Assembly: GCA_027924645.1 (NCBI GenBank)
Contig: BSBN01000242.1
Coordinates: 4,216,001-4,280,000 of the forward strand
Source of the DNA: Cunninghamia lanceolata
Taxonomy: Eukaryota > Streptophyta > Pinopsida > Cupressales > Cupressaceae
Reading direction: 5' to 3'
Length of the DNA: 64,000 bases
This document shows positions 35,864 through 49,206 of this stretch, piece by piece (positions within the stretch are counted from its first letter, which is position 1; every line of letters starts with the position of its first letter). The notes beneath the pieces are model-generated. The model worked only from the letters and a program-made list of their open reading frames with translations. It searched no databases and had not been told where the DNA came from. The translations under genes were made by a program, and so were the position numbers.

Positions 35864-38481
35864 TAGCTCGGACTGTTTCGGCATGTTGAGTGCAAAACAG
35901 GACCATGCCTAGCCTAAACATACCCATCTAGACGTGTTGGAATTGTCAGTTTGGCCGCATGAGGAGAAGAACAAAAGTTACACCCCTTTGCAACTTTACA
36001 CTGACTCCTTTTGACAATTTTTGGGGTAGCAGGAAAACTTTCACCACGGGCAAACGCCTCAGAGATATAAAAAATTGAGAGAGGTTATTGTAGAGGGACC
36101 CTATGTGATCGCATTGCCTTAGACAGAATGTATCTAAGTGACATGGTTTCTGAGTAACAACTCATCAAAGATTGCTGCCTTTTTGCACGTTGGACTCTTC
36201 AGGGATATAATCGGTACAATGTAGCTCAGACTATTTCGGCATGTTTGGGTACAAAACAGGACCATGCCTAGCCTAAACATATCCATCCAGATGCATTGGA
36301 ATTGGCAATTTGGCCACACGAGGAGAAGAACAAAAGTTACACCCCTTTGTAACTTTACACTGCCTCCTTTTGACAATTTTTGGGGTAGCAGAAAACCTTT
36401 CACCATGGGCAAACACCTTAGAGATATAAAAAACTGAGAGAGGTTATTGTAGAGGGACCCTACGTGATCGCTTTGCCTCAGATGGAATATATCTAAGTGA
36501 CACAGTTTCTGAATAACAGCTCGTCAAAGATTGTTGCCATTTTGCACTTTAGACTCTTCAGGGATATCGCTGGTACAATGTAGCTCAGATTGTTTCGGCA
36601 TGTTTGGGTGTAAAACAAGACCATGCCTAGCCTAAACGTACCAATCTAGATGCATTGGAACTGTCAGTTTGGCCACATGAGGAGAAGAACAAAAGTTACA
36701 CCCCTTTGCAACTTTATACTGCCTTCTTCTGATAATTTTTGGGGCAGCAGAAAACCTTTCACCATGGGCAAACGCCTCAGAGATATAAAAAATTGAGAGA
36801 GGTTATTGTAGAGGGACCCTATGTGATCACGTTTCCTTAGATAGAATGTATCTAAGTGACACAGTTTCTGACTAACAACTCGTCAAAAATTGTTGCCTTT
36901 TTGCACTTTAGACTCTTCAGAGATATCATCGGTACAATGTAGCTCGGACTGTTTCGACATGTTTGGGTGTAAAATAGGACCATGCCTAGCCTAAACGTAC
37001 CCATCCCGATGCGTTGGAACTGTCAGTTTGGTCATATCAGGAGCAGGATGAAAGTTACACCCCTTTGCAACTTTACACTGCCTCCTTCTGATGATTTTTG
37101 GGGCAATAGAAAACCTTTCACCATGGGCAAATGCCTCAGAGATATAAAAAACTAAGAGTTTATTGTAGAGGGACTCTACATGATCGTGTTGCCTTAGATG
37201 AAATATTTCTAAGTGACATAGTTTTCGAGTAACATCTCATCAAAGATTGCTGCCTTTTTGCACTTTGGACTCTTCAGGGATATCGTTGGTACAATGTAGC
37301 TCAGACTGTTTTGACATGTTTGAGTGAAAAAAAGACCATTCCTAGTGTAAATCTACCCATCCAGATGTGTTGGAATAGTCAGTTTGGTCGCATCAGGAGT
37401 AGGACGAAAGTTACACCCCTTTGCAACTTTAAACTACCTCCTTTTGACGATTTTTGGGGCAGCAGAAAACCTTTCACCATGGGCAAACGCCTCAGAGATA
37501 TAAAAAATTGAGAGAGGTTATTGTAGAGGGACTCTACGTGATCGCATTGCCTTAGACTGAATGTTTCTAAGTGACACAATTTTCAAGTAACATCTCATCA
37601 AAGATTGTTGCCTTTTTGCACTTTGGACTCTTTAGGGATATCATCGGTACAATATAGCTTAGACTATTTCGGCATGTTTGCGTGAAAAATAGGACCATGG
37701 TTAGTGTAAATGTACCCATCCGGACATGTTGGAACAATCAATTTGGTTGCATCAGGAGCAGGATGAAAGTTACACCCCTTTGCAACTTTACACTACCTCC
37801 TTCTAACGATTTTTAGGGCAGCAGAAAACCTTTCACCATGGACAAATGCCTTAGAGATATAAAAAACCGAGAGAGGTTATTGTAGAGGAACCCTACATGA
37901 TCGCGTTACCTTAGACAAAAATTTTCTAAGTGCCACAGTTTTTGAGTAACATCTCGTCAAAGATTGCTACCTTTTTGCACTTTGGACTCTTCAGGGATAT
38001 CATCGGTACAATGTAGCTCGGACTGTTTCGACATGTTTGGGTGAAAAAAAGGACCATGCCTAGTGTAAATGTACCCATCCAGACACATTGGAACAATTAG
38101 TTTTGTCACATCAGAAGCAGGGCGAAAGTTACACCCCTTTGCAACTTTACACTGCCTCCTAACGATTTTTGGGGCAGTAGAAAACCTTTCACCACGGGAA
38201 AACACCTCAAAGATATAAAAAACTGAGAAAGGTTATTGTAGAGGCACTCTACGTGATTTTGTTGCCTTATACATAATATTTCTAAGTGGCATGGTTTTTG
38301 AGTAACATCTCGTCAAAGATTGCTATCTTTTTGCACTTTGGACTCTTCAGGGACATCGTCAGTACAATGTAGCTCAGACTGTTTCGACATGTTTGGGTGA
38401 AAAATAGAACCATGCCTAGCCTAAATGTACCCATCTAGACACATTGGAACTATCAGTTTGGTTGCATTAGGAGCAGGACAC
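35864..38481 (-). repeat. ~358-bp satellite array (copy B)
   Basis: Seven full direct units and one partial unit, each starting TAGCTCGGACTGTTTCG-like near 35864, 36222, 36581, 36941, 37298, 37657, 38014 and 38370. Read on the minus strand, it lines up with the 360-bp units of copy A: CTACAATAACCTCTCTC against CCACAATAACCTCTCTC, AATCTTTGATGAG against AACTTTGATGAG, GCGGCCAAACTGAC against GGGGCCAAACAAAC. Relative to gene 1 the orientation is the same in both copies. Short frames are by-products. Confidence 0.92.
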
Positions 38482-39188
38482 CAAAAATGCAAAAGTTGCT
38501 TTATGCAACTTGACAACATTGACACTTTTTGTAATAGGACTCAAAGACTCAAACTGACCCCAAATGACTCAGAGTGACTTAAAAACAAGTGAAATGGTCT
38601 TAGAAGACTTTATTACATACAATTGACTCAATCAAAACAAAATTTCATTTTTTGACCCCTCTTGGAGGCATGACAACCTGGATGCCCCTACACCATTAGT
38701 GCAACTAAAGTTGATAAAGTTTTCCTATTAAGAAAAAGAGCTTCCCTTAGCTTCAAGAAATATAAATATTCTATATTTAAAAAGCCAACCACGTGAAGAT
38801 GGAAGCTCATGTGGCCTCACCTAAGACCTAAGACACATGTAGTCTAGTAGACGTAGGACACTTAAGACACCTATTTTCTAGTCTCTGTCTACCTAGTTGA
38901 CATATCGTATATACCTAAGACACAATTAGAGACACCTATTATCTAGTTAGAAACCAAGACACCTAGAGACACCTATATTTTATACATTACCTAGATTTTA
39001 TACATTATTCTCAGGATCAACTTCATCCATCACTTAGGTCTAACCCCACGAAGCATAACATGATGTAAAAATGTGTATATGTGTAAAAATACAACAGCAA
39101 ATAAAAAAAGACAAACCTTACAAATTAATGTGCATACTTACAACTCAATGTAATATGACTTTACAAAATCAATGTGAATACTTATAAA
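38482..39188. other. Spacer between satellite and gene 1 (copy B)
   Basis: Contains loosely repeated GACACCTA and CCTAAGACAC words (38815-38995). A short stretch near 39010-39060 matches sequence downstream of gene 1 in copy A, so it is part of the element. No gene is seen. Confidence 0.55.
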
Positions 39189-42100
39189 TTAATCTAATGA
39201 ACCATCCGGGTCTACTCTACTCTTTATTGTGTCAAGTATTGCTTCATGGTCAGACTCACACACCTTCCACAAGGTCTTGTTCAAAGGTCTACCCCGATAC
39301 TGTATCAAATGAACATTGGATGCAATGACAAGGTTCAAGTAATGAAGAATCTTCCAATGGGTGTCAAAGTCCCGAAACAGCCAAACATTAACACTCTTAT
39401 GTGGGTACCTTCTAAGCCATGTTCTAGTAATAACCACTGAGCTTGTAGGGTATTCGATATTTTCTCCATCTGTAACTAAGGCTTCCAATTTCTTTTTGGC
39501 CTCAACACAACGACATAAGTAATAATATGTTCCCTCTTCATTATCTTCATATGCAATAACTGCATATACATGCCCTACATTGATATGTGTAGCAAATTAA
39601 ATGAAATTAGTCAACATTACAAAAACACTACAAAGTAAGATGACATTAGGAATTTCAAAAACTATGCAAAGAGATATATTACCTAGTTGAATTAGATCTG
39701 ATATGTGGTCAAAGTCAATTGATGATTCCATCTGTGTTAGTTCTAGTGTCGTTGGGGGTCGATACGTGTCAAGTGGGGCTAAGATAACTTCCTTTCGTCA
39801 ACCCACTCCTTTGACTCGCACTCATCCCAGGCTTGAATTGTACAGGAAGAACAAAAGCATGACATCTTTCGCATATGCATACTCCATGAACCTACAATTA
39901 AGCTTCTAAAAGAGTGCATCTCACTTGATCCTGTAAGTGTAGAACAGTTCTCATATGGTGCAATGTTAGTATCATCTATCAACCAAAAAAATTTACGAAC
40001 TGAAGACTTGCCTTCATTACCTGGACCCATGGAAGCATTACACCACTTGACGATCGATTTTGCATCTGTCAACTTTGTATTGTCTTTATACTTTAACTCT
40101 TCTTGTGCTATGGCTCTTTTGATACATGCTCCTGCACCATCATGCTCCCCCTTTCCATGCCTGGCCTCACAAAAGTTCCACATATGTTGAATAGCTGTAA
40201 AATTATGCCTCCTACTTAGCCAATAGAAATTCTGCGAGTTCTTGAATTGTGACGCACAGTTATCTGACCATATGATATGCTAACTGAATGATATGCCCCT
40301 TCTAGCCAAATCATTGTAGAACACCTGAAAGCAACCTTGCATGAACTCCATAGAATGTGTGCGATCATCACTGAAATAGAAATTATACTCCCTTATGATT
40401 TTTCTATCATCCTCTGTACTATCATTCGCAAAAATGAATGCAATGTACACAAATATAGAAACCTGTGTGGAGTTATAATAATGTGATTGCACCTCACACT
40501 ATGGCTGTAGACTGTAGTTCTTTGCAAAGTCGACGACTGAAACAATGCTACCAACTGAAAATGTGTTCTTGCATAACTTGAATTGCAAGTCCAACCATCG
40601 AGCTCTATGGGCATGTCTTGCATACTCATACACTATGTTGTCACGAAATATAGGCATAAACTGATACACTAGAATCTTTTCAATAACCAATTCACATCTC
40701 TTTGCTTCTTTACCATCTTTTGTATTGTATGCCACTATTTTATACTTGCCAAACTCTACTAGTTCATTTCCAACCGCATGTGTTTTTTCCATATGTTCAC
40801 ATATTGGCAAACGTTGCAAACCACCACAACGATGACATGTGCCATCCAAGTATAATTTCTTGTAGAATATTTGACCTTCCTCTCTTTCACATAAAATTAT
40901 TGATATGAAGTCTCTTGAAGATGTTGGTGGGGCACGTATGGCACAACCTTGCAAAACATTGTTAGTATGCAAATTTAAACATATAAACCTATAAACATCA
41001 AAATGGTTAGAAAATTCAAAATGTAATCTACAACAATAAGTAGTGCGTGTGTGATTTATCTTGACATAGAAAGGTTTTAGCATTTCAAAATATCTTTTAC
41101 AAATTTTAATTTGAGGATACTTCTTTAGAAATTTACCATAAAACTGTGTTTGAGTCTCATCCAAAAAATGCTTTGGATGTGGCTCACAGTTCTGACTACT
41201 GATTCTCCTTCTTACCATATCGCTTTGATTTGGAGATACCCTTGTGTAATTATTCCAAAAGTCTTCAATTAGTAATCTCAATGCTTCAACAATTGGTTTA
41301 TCTTTTTATGGTAGTCTCCCCGAGAACGCCCATAATTCATTGGCATTAGTGTTCTCAATTAATTGGTGTCTTCCAACGGCTCTTGATAAAGTTTTCCTAT
41401 TAATTCTCAATTCTTGACTCGTCTTTCTAATGAGAAGAGATTTCCTCATTTGACTACTTACTATAGTTGATGTAATCACACGTCGTGTTGCATTACTATC
41501 TTTGTGCGTGAGGTGTTACCCACACTCTCATATGCACTCATTAGATTCTTGACAATAGATTTTTCACTTGAAGCCTCTGATGTTCTCAACCCAAGAATCT
41601 TCATAATGGACCTATACTTTATACTTCGCATCATTTCAATGAATAGTTGACATCTCGCAGTCTCATTTAACTTTTCAAAGAACAATCTCCAAATCTTATG
41701 AGCATATCTTCTACAAGTGCGTTTTGGACTCTTACCTTCCATTGGCTGCAAAATATTCTCATCAATATCAATCAAATACTTTGGATTTCTATGCAAAATT
41801 CTAGGTGGTGTTAAGTTAGGTAAATTCATCTCAACATTAGGAATGTCATCAATATTTAAATGAGATGGGCTAGATTGCATACCTTCGATCAAAGATGGAA
41901 TAGATGACATACCTTGAGGTTGAGGTGGGAACAATGGCGTACCTCCTTCATCACATGTGAGTGATGATGTACTCTTAACTTGAGATGTGGTAGATGGTGT
42001 CCCTACATGTTGACTTGCGATAGAGAACGTGTCTCCAACTATGGTATTCAAATCTCTCATAGCACAAAGTTTTTGCATTCGTTCTCTTTGTACCGCCAAT

Positions 42101-42267
42101 ACCATATCTCTTTGTGATGGTTGTGGTTCCTCTTCAATTGGCATGTCTTCATTTATCGTGTCCAATTTCCTCTTCTCACGAAGTTCCCTCATAGCTGCTG
42201 CTTTCTTTGGATTCTTAGCTTCTATCTCTTCTTGTGTTGGTTTAATTGATGATCGTTTCCTCGGCAT
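39189..42267 (-). pseudogene. Gene 1, copy B: DDE-transposase-like protein, broken
   Basis: Starts MPRKRSSIKPTQEEIEAKNPKK at 42267, a basic N-terminus that may help nuclear import or DNA binding. The rest follows copy A: YLIDIDENILQPM, CRRYAHKIWRLFFEKLN, LIEDFWNNYTRVSPNQ, the cluster CHRCGGLQRLPICEH, then VDFAKNY, WSDNCASQFKNS and HGKGEHDG as likely catalytic landmarks. A GT-AG intron (39575-39682) precedes the C-terminal exon ending at 39189, exactly as in copy A. Breaks: one-base deletion near 41507, TAA 41306-41308, TAG 40499-40501, TAG 40280-40282, and a frame change near 39785. The TAGs at 40499 and 40280 are at the same codons as in copy A. Confidence 0.77.
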
Positions 42268-43929
42268 GACAGAGAATTTGTCTATAGCATGGTAAAGAGA
42301 CCAATATTAGTTCCTAAGAAATGAATCCATACAAATATCTAAAATATATGTCATTCAACCCTTCATAGTAAATGTACATACAATCATCATGTAAAAGAGT
42401 AAATGTCACTCAACCAAAATAGGTACAAAGCATACAAAGCAAATTATTGCAGCCATACAAAGCATTATCGCATAATGTTATTGCAGCCATACAAAGCATT
42501 ATGGTACAAAGTTCACTTCAGTCCTAGATGAGGATAAGGTCAAAGGAGAGTCACCTATTGAGGCTATAAGTGAAGAGTACATGGGACTTCATGCTTGAAA
42601 AGGTTGAGGTAGACCCAATTTGACATGTTTGTTGCTACTAGGATTTGGAATTGAGAAGGTGTTTTGTTGGTACTAGGGATACTAGGATTTGGGTGGCTTG
42701 TGAAGGAATAGACAACAATTAAAGAGTGTAGACTTCAATAAGGGTTTAGAATAGTTGTGTCTAAGTTCCTGTGGGGTAAGAAGACCTCTAGTAGCCTTGT
42801 TAGGTTTTAAAGTATTGAAGACCCTCTTTGTGCCTTTGTATAGGGAGATTGCTTGAGAGGAAAGCTTATGAAATTTGAAAAAACTATTGGTATGATCCCT
42901 TTGGATTGAGTTGAACCCTACCTCTGCATCACATACCTAGGATTGTCATAAAAATCATTAGACTAATCTCTGTAATTTAGGGTATTGAATGGTATATAGT
43001 CGATCAAGGTAACCACCATCATGTGCTAACAAAGGACAATTATGAAATTTTGAAATATTGTTGTGTCATGTGCATGTACAAATCATCATGAATAGGTGCA
43101 TAAGGAATGTCTTAGCCCAAGATATGTGCATACAAATCATCATGTCATGTGCATACTTGTATGATCTTGGCACCTATTTATTTGTATTTTAACTTGTTAA
43201 TATGACAAGATAATAGTGGGATTGTATTTTTATTATATTGTAAGGATTTATTCTTGTATAGTTTGACATCACGGTGTGTTAAGGTCTGTTTATTACACAT
43301 AATTATTAAAGAGCCCAAGTGTAGAAAATATACATGACATCATGTGAGATTGTAGGCTACTTTCTTGATTGGGAAAGTGTCTATTTTAAACATGTATGAT
43401 AAAGCATGATAAAGTAATTCAAATAGAATTAAGGAAAATATAAAGAACATGCATGTAAAGACTTGACATACCTAAAAAATAAAGATTCAAATGGAGAGAG
43501 TACCCAATTATGTAGTGTTTTTTTTTCTTACATCAAACTCCTCAATAATTTGAGTTTTTCACTACTTGCTTCCTTTTCAATGTTAAATTGAATAACACTC
43601 AAATATAATTAGTAACAACAATACTATTAACCAATCTATAATGTTAAATTCCTAAAATTGAATCACAATTAACATTGCAACACTACAAAAATTGAAACTT
43701 GAATAGATATATATCAAATTTGGTGTGAAAACTATGTTATTTCCTCCTTCTCAAGTTGGAAAAGCAGAAAAGGTGGTGGAAAGATCATGCAAAGGTGGTA
43801 GAATGTGTAAAATGTGCATGTGAACTTCCCAAAAGCATGAAAGTACTTTTTTGTCGGAACACGCACATAATCAGCATGAAAATAGAGCATGTGGGCCTGG
43901 ATCACGGGGGTCAACATTTTTTTACCATT
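42268..43929. other. Gene 1 upstream region of copy B, no recognised gene
   Basis: AT-rich. A short word TTGCAGCCATACAAAGCATT is repeated near 42453 and 42483. I see no other supported feature. Confidence 0.5.
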
Positions 43930-43989
43930 TCTATAGTAGGACAAAACGTGAGCGCATTATAACACGCTTGTATTTTGTCCTGCTATAGA
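43930..43989. other. 60-bp imperfect palindrome upstream of gene 1 (copy B)
   Basis: TCTATAG...CTATAGA outer arms, AGGACAAAA/TTTTGTCCT inner arms and core GCGCATTATAACACGC. It has the same core as the palindrome at 11444-11495 and is followed on the gene side by a shared ATGGTAAAAAA stretch. Confidence 0.8.
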
Positions 43990-44059
43990 TTGATCCATAA
44001 ATATTTGTGCCTATCTCACCTTCGATAGCACCTTTACAATATCTCACCTCTAGTTCTAT

Positions 44060-44160
44060 TAGCTCATGTTCTATATCTCACTTATCTCTCCCCCTCACCT
44101 CTCTACCTCTCCCCTCTCTATGTCTCTCAGTCACTCCTTGTCTATCTCTCCATCCATCAT
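44060..44160 (+). repeat. CT-rich stretch beside the satellite (copy B)
   Basis: TCTCTCCCCCTCACCTCTCT-type words form a short counterpart of the CT/GA-rich zone beside copy A. Confidence 0.7.
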
Positions 44161-44169
44161 TAGCCATCT

Positions 44170-47100
44170 AGGTCTCACTTAATCCTAAACCCTAAAGCCA
44201 ACTATCCCTATTCCTAAACCCTCAACAGGCTTGATACTATACCTTAAACCCTAATCCCTTATCCCTAAACCCTCCAACCCTGTCCCTAATCCTTATACCC
44301 TTGACACTCTACTTTAATCCTAATCCCTTGACCCTCAACCCTATCCCTAAACCCTCAACCCTCAAACCTTAACCCTCTATGTCAAACCCTAATCTCTCAA
44401 CCCTTAACTCTAATCCCTCAACCCTCAACCCTATCCCTAAACCCTAAACTATAAAACCTCAACCCTCAACCCTCAATGTCAAATCTTAATCCCTCAACCC
44501 TTCACTCTAATCCCTTAACCCTAAACCCTAAACCTTATCCCTAAACCCTAATCCCTCAACCCTCAACTCTAATCCCTCATCCCTAAACCCTAAATGCTAT
44601 CCCTATTCCTAAACCCTCAACAGGCTTGATACTATACCTTAAACCCTAATCCCTTATTCCTAAACCCTCTAACCCTATCCCTAATCCTTATACCCTCGAC
44701 ACTCTACTTTAACCCTAATCCCTCAACCCTCAACCCTATCCCTAAACCCTCAACCCTCGAACCTCAACCCTCAACCCTCAATGTCAAACCCTAATCCCTC
44801 AACCCTTAACTCTAATCCCTCGACCCTTAACCCTATCCCTAAACCCTAAACCCTAAAACCTCAACCCTTAACCCTTAACGTCAAATCCTAATCCCTCAAC
44901 CCTTCACTCTAATCCCTCAACCCTAAAACCTATCCCTAAACCCTCAACACTATACCTTAAACCCTGATCCCTCAACCCTAAACCCTAAACCTTATCCCTA
45001 AACCCTAATCCCTCAACCCTTAACTCTAATCCCTCATCCCTAAACCCTAAACACTATCCCTATTCCTAAACCCTCAACGGGCTCGATACTATACTGAAAC
45101 CCTAATTGCTTATCCCTAAACCATCCAACCCTATCCCTAATCCTTATACCCTTGACACTCTACTTTAACCCTAATCCCTCAACCCTATCCCTAAACCCTC
45201 AACCCTTGAACCTCAACCCTCAACCCTCAACGTCAAACCCTAATCTCTCAACCCTTAACTCTAATCCCTTGACCCTTAACCCTATCCCTAAACCCTAAAC
45301 CCTAAAACCTCAACCCTTAACCCTCAACATCAAATCCTAATCCCTCAACCCTTCACTCTAATCCCTCAACCCTAAACCCTCAACACTATACATTAAACCC
45401 TAATCATTCAACCCTAAACCCTAAACCCCATCCCTAAGCCCTAATTTGTCAACCCTCAACCCTAATCCATCATCCCTAAACCCTAAACACTATTCCTATT
45501 CCTAAACCCTCAATAGGCTTGATACTATACCTTAAACCCTAAACCCTCCAACCCTATCCCTAATCCTTATACCCTCGACACTCTACTTTAACCCTAATCC
45601 CTCGATCCTCAACCCTATCCCTAATCCCTCAACCCTCAACCCTATCACTAAACCCTCGACCCTTGAACCTCAACCTTCAACGTCAAACCCTAATCCCTCA
45701 ACCCTTAACTCTAATCCCTCGACCCTCAACCCTATCCCTAAACCATAAACCCTAAAACCTCAACCCTCAACATCAAATCCTAATCCCTCAACCCTTTACT
45801 CTAATCCCTCAACCCTAAACCCTATCCCTAAACCCTCAACACTATACCTTAAGCCATACTCCCTCAACCCTAATCCCTCAACCCTCAACTCTAATCCCTC
45901 ATCCCTAAAACCCTAAACGCTATCCCTAATCCTAAACCCTCAACGGGCTCGATATTATACCTTAAAACTTAATCCCTTATCCCTAAACCCTCCAACCCTA
46001 TCCCTAATCCTTATACCCTCGACACTCTACTTTAACCCTAATCCCTCGACCCTCAACCCTATCCCTAAACCCTCGACCCTCGAACCTCAACCCTCAACCC
46101 TCAACGTCAAACCCTAATCCCTCAACCCTTAACTCTAATCCCTCGACCCTCAATCGTATCCCTAAACCCTCAACCCTAAAACCTCAACCCTCAATGTCAA
46201 ACCCTAATCCCTCAACCCTTAACTCTAATCCCTCAACCCTAAACCCTATCCCTAAACCCTCAACACTATACCTTAAACATTAATCCCTCAACCCTAAACC
46301 CTAAACCCCATCCCTAAGCCCTAATCCGTCAACCCTCAAACCTAATCCATCAACCCTCAACCCTAATCCCTCATCCCTAAACCCTAAACACTATCCCTAT
46401 TCGTAAACCCTCAATAGGCTCGATACTATACCTTAAACCCTAATCCCTTATCCCTAAACCCTCCAACCCTATCCCTAATCCTTATACCCTCAACACTCTA
46501 CTTTAACCCTAATCCCTCAACCCTCAACCCTATCCCTAAACCCTCGACCCTTGAACCTCAACCCTCAACCCTCAACATCAAACCCTAATCCCTCAACCCT
46601 TAACTCTAATCCTTCGACCCTCAACCCTATCCCTAAACCCTCAACCCTATCCCTAAACCCTTAACCCTCAATACTCAACATCAAACCCTAATCCCTCAAC
46701 CCTTAACTCTAATCCCTCAACCCTAAACCCTATCCCTAAACCCTCAACACTATACCTTAAACCCTAATCCCTCAACCCTAAACCCTAAACCCTAAACTCT
46801 ATCCCTAAGCCCTAATCTATCAACCCTCAACCCTAATCCACCAACCCTCAACCTTAATCCCTCATCCCTAAACCCTAAACACTATCCCTATTCCTAAACT
46901 CTCAACAGGCTCGATACTATCCCTCAACCCTTAACCCTTAAAACTTGAACCCTAAAACCTATCCCTACACCCTCGACACTCGACACTATGTCTTAAACCC
47001 TAATTCCCTAACCCTCATCCCTAAAGTCTCAACTCTAAATCCTTAAACCTTAAACCCTAAACCTTATCCCTAATCCCTCTACCCTTGACACTCTACTTTA

Positions 47101-47573
47101 ACCCTAATCCCTTGATCATCAACCCTATCCCTAAACCCTCAACCCTCAACTCTCAACATTAAACCCTAATTCATCAACCCTAAACCCTAATCCCTCAAAC
47201 CTAAACCCTATCCCTAAACCATCAACCCTCAACACTATACCTTAAACCCTAATCCCTATCCCTCAACCCTTAACCCTTAAAACTTAAACCCTATCCCTAC
47301 ACCCTCAACACTCGACACTATATCTTAAGCCTTAAACCCTCATCCCTAAAGCCTCAACACTCAATCCTTAAACCTTCAACCCTAAACCATATCCCTAATC
47401 CCTCTACCCTCGACACTCTAACCCTAACCTCGACATTAAATGCTAATTTGTCAACCCTAAACCCTAATCTGTCAACCCTAAACCCTATCCCTAAACCCTC
47501 AACACTATACCTTAAACCCTAATCCATCAACCCTAAAACCTAATCCCTCAACCCTAAACCCTATCAATAAACC
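44170..47573 (+). repeat. Degenerate CCCTAAA satellite, left part
   Basis: Units such as CCCTAAACCCT, CCCTCAACCCT and CCCTAATCC fill the region. A landmark CTCAACAGGCTTGATACTAT recurs at about 44221, 44616, 45073, 45509, 45929, 46410 and 46901, showing higher-order units of about 395-490 bp. It is the complement of the TTTAGGG array in copy A; relative to gene 1 both arrays run the same way. Impure and internal, so not a chromosome end. Confidence 0.93.
47569..47573. other. Target site duplication of Tat-like element, left
   Basis: AAACC, repeated at 59352-59356. It belongs to the telomere-like satellite, so the element landed in the satellite. Confidence 0.9.
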
Positions 47574-48886
47574 TGTTGACTTTTTCCCAGACTGGATGCT
47601 TATTCCCAGATTTCCCTACAAGGTAGCCATCAGTGATCAACAGGATCTCTGGGCCAGGGGCCAACAGTGTAGGAGATAGACTCTGTATTTTATCTCCTCT
47701 TCTTCTTTAGGCTCTGCAAGACCTAGGGGGTATTCCCTACTCAACATCCATGAGGATATGCATACAAGGCTGGGATGCTGACAGAAAGCAGATAAGTCCT
47801 CCTGTAAGTAGACCAAAACTGAAAGATAAGAGCAAAGGGGCTAGCTTTGGGCCTATTTGCAGTTGTAGACAGAGGACTGAGGATCCTAAAACTAATTCTA
47901 ATGTCCTAAAGATTGTTTTAGATTTTGATTTTGATTTTAAGTTTGGATGCAAAGCTGGACATGGTTGTAACACAAACACAAAGCAAGATTGGTGCCTACC
48001 CAGGGCTTGGAGTCAGTAGACATACACCTGTGAATGATCAGCATGAACAACTAAAACTAGATTTCAGGGGGATATATGTGATACCTGCCTTACAGATATC
48101 TCCCAATACAGAGTGTTAAGTTATCTCTACTTATGGCATCCCTACTGCAGTATACCCTTCCCAATGTTCAACCTGAATACAGTTTAATCTACCCCTTGAG
48201 CAGAAGTTAAAAGATCAGACATTCAACATAGGAATTCTATGCTCTAGAATCTAAACATTACCCAAATATCCAGATTCAGAAGAAGAATACATGCAATACT
48301 GGAGACAGAATTAACAAAACACATGCTAAGATAGCATTTCTCATATAAGATTAATCATGAAATCAGTGGGTTCGTGCCAAAACATACAACAAGAGATACA
48401 TAGACTCACAGGTTTAGCTGTACAGAGCAACTAGATCAGCTTGTTTTGAATTACAGAGCCAAAAAAAATCTTCAACTTTCAACAACCACAAATGAGTAAC
48501 ACTTCCTGCTTATAACAGCCAGGTAGTGTACCACAGCAATTAATTACATGGTTGACCAAAAATCCCACCAGATACACAGTATTAGAAAAATGGCGCTCAA
48601 CGCATTACCAGATTGGCGCCCAAACATGAATGCAGTAGGTAGGGGAGGAGACAGGAAGAAATCTCGAGCCTTGTGCCGCCGCCTAGGGATCCAGATCTTC
48701 AATCGGGTACCAGATCCATCCATACCTCTGTAACCTTCGCCATTAATGGCGCACCAACCCGCGGCCTTGGGAAAAACATCTAACAGTCGATCGCAACCAC
48801 TTCCCGCCAAGATACATCGTCATGATATTTGAAAATATGCAGGATATCAATTATCCCACATGCACCCCGCGGTGACCTTTTCAACA

Positions 48887-48895
48887 CTTTATATA
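48887..48895 (-). promoter_or_regulatory. TATA box candidate in 3' LTR
   Basis: TATATAAAG on the minus strand, followed at the expected distance by the likely RNA start (about 48860). The 5' LTR copy is at 58136-58144, the one that would drive the element. Confidence 0.6.
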
Positions 48896-49005
48896 CTAGG
48901 CCACGAGCATATATGATGTCGATGCTTTTGCTCTTGACGACACTAGTATAAGACTTCATCATCATCCTCCAACAGCATGATATCCTGTTGCTCGAAAAAT
49001 CACCC

Positions 49006-49206
49006 TGACGTCAGCATCATCATCGCAATATCACCTGCATGATAATCGCCTTCATCGGCACAACCTGATCCATCGAAGGAAGATCCTCCTGCTTAGCCGA
49101 TACCAAAGTCTGGCCGATGAACATCCTGATGACGTCATCGTCATATCCTGCTGACATCATCAGCATATCTGCCTACTGCGCACCTCCTCATATCTGGATG
49201 ACGTCA
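49006..49206 (-). promoter_or_regulatory. Three TGACGTCA sites in U3 (3' LTR)
   Basis: Perfect palindromic TGACGTCA octamers at 49006-49013, 49130-49137 and 49199-49206, roughly 110-310 bp upstream of the TATA box. Plant bZIP (TGA-type) factors bind this core. The same three sites are kept in the 5' LTR. Confidence 0.65.

Noticed and set aside
47737..47979. Small protein gene in the LTR, also present at 56986-57228
   Set aside because: It occurs in both LTRs only because the LTRs are duplicates; no domain, and it overlaps the R/U5 part.
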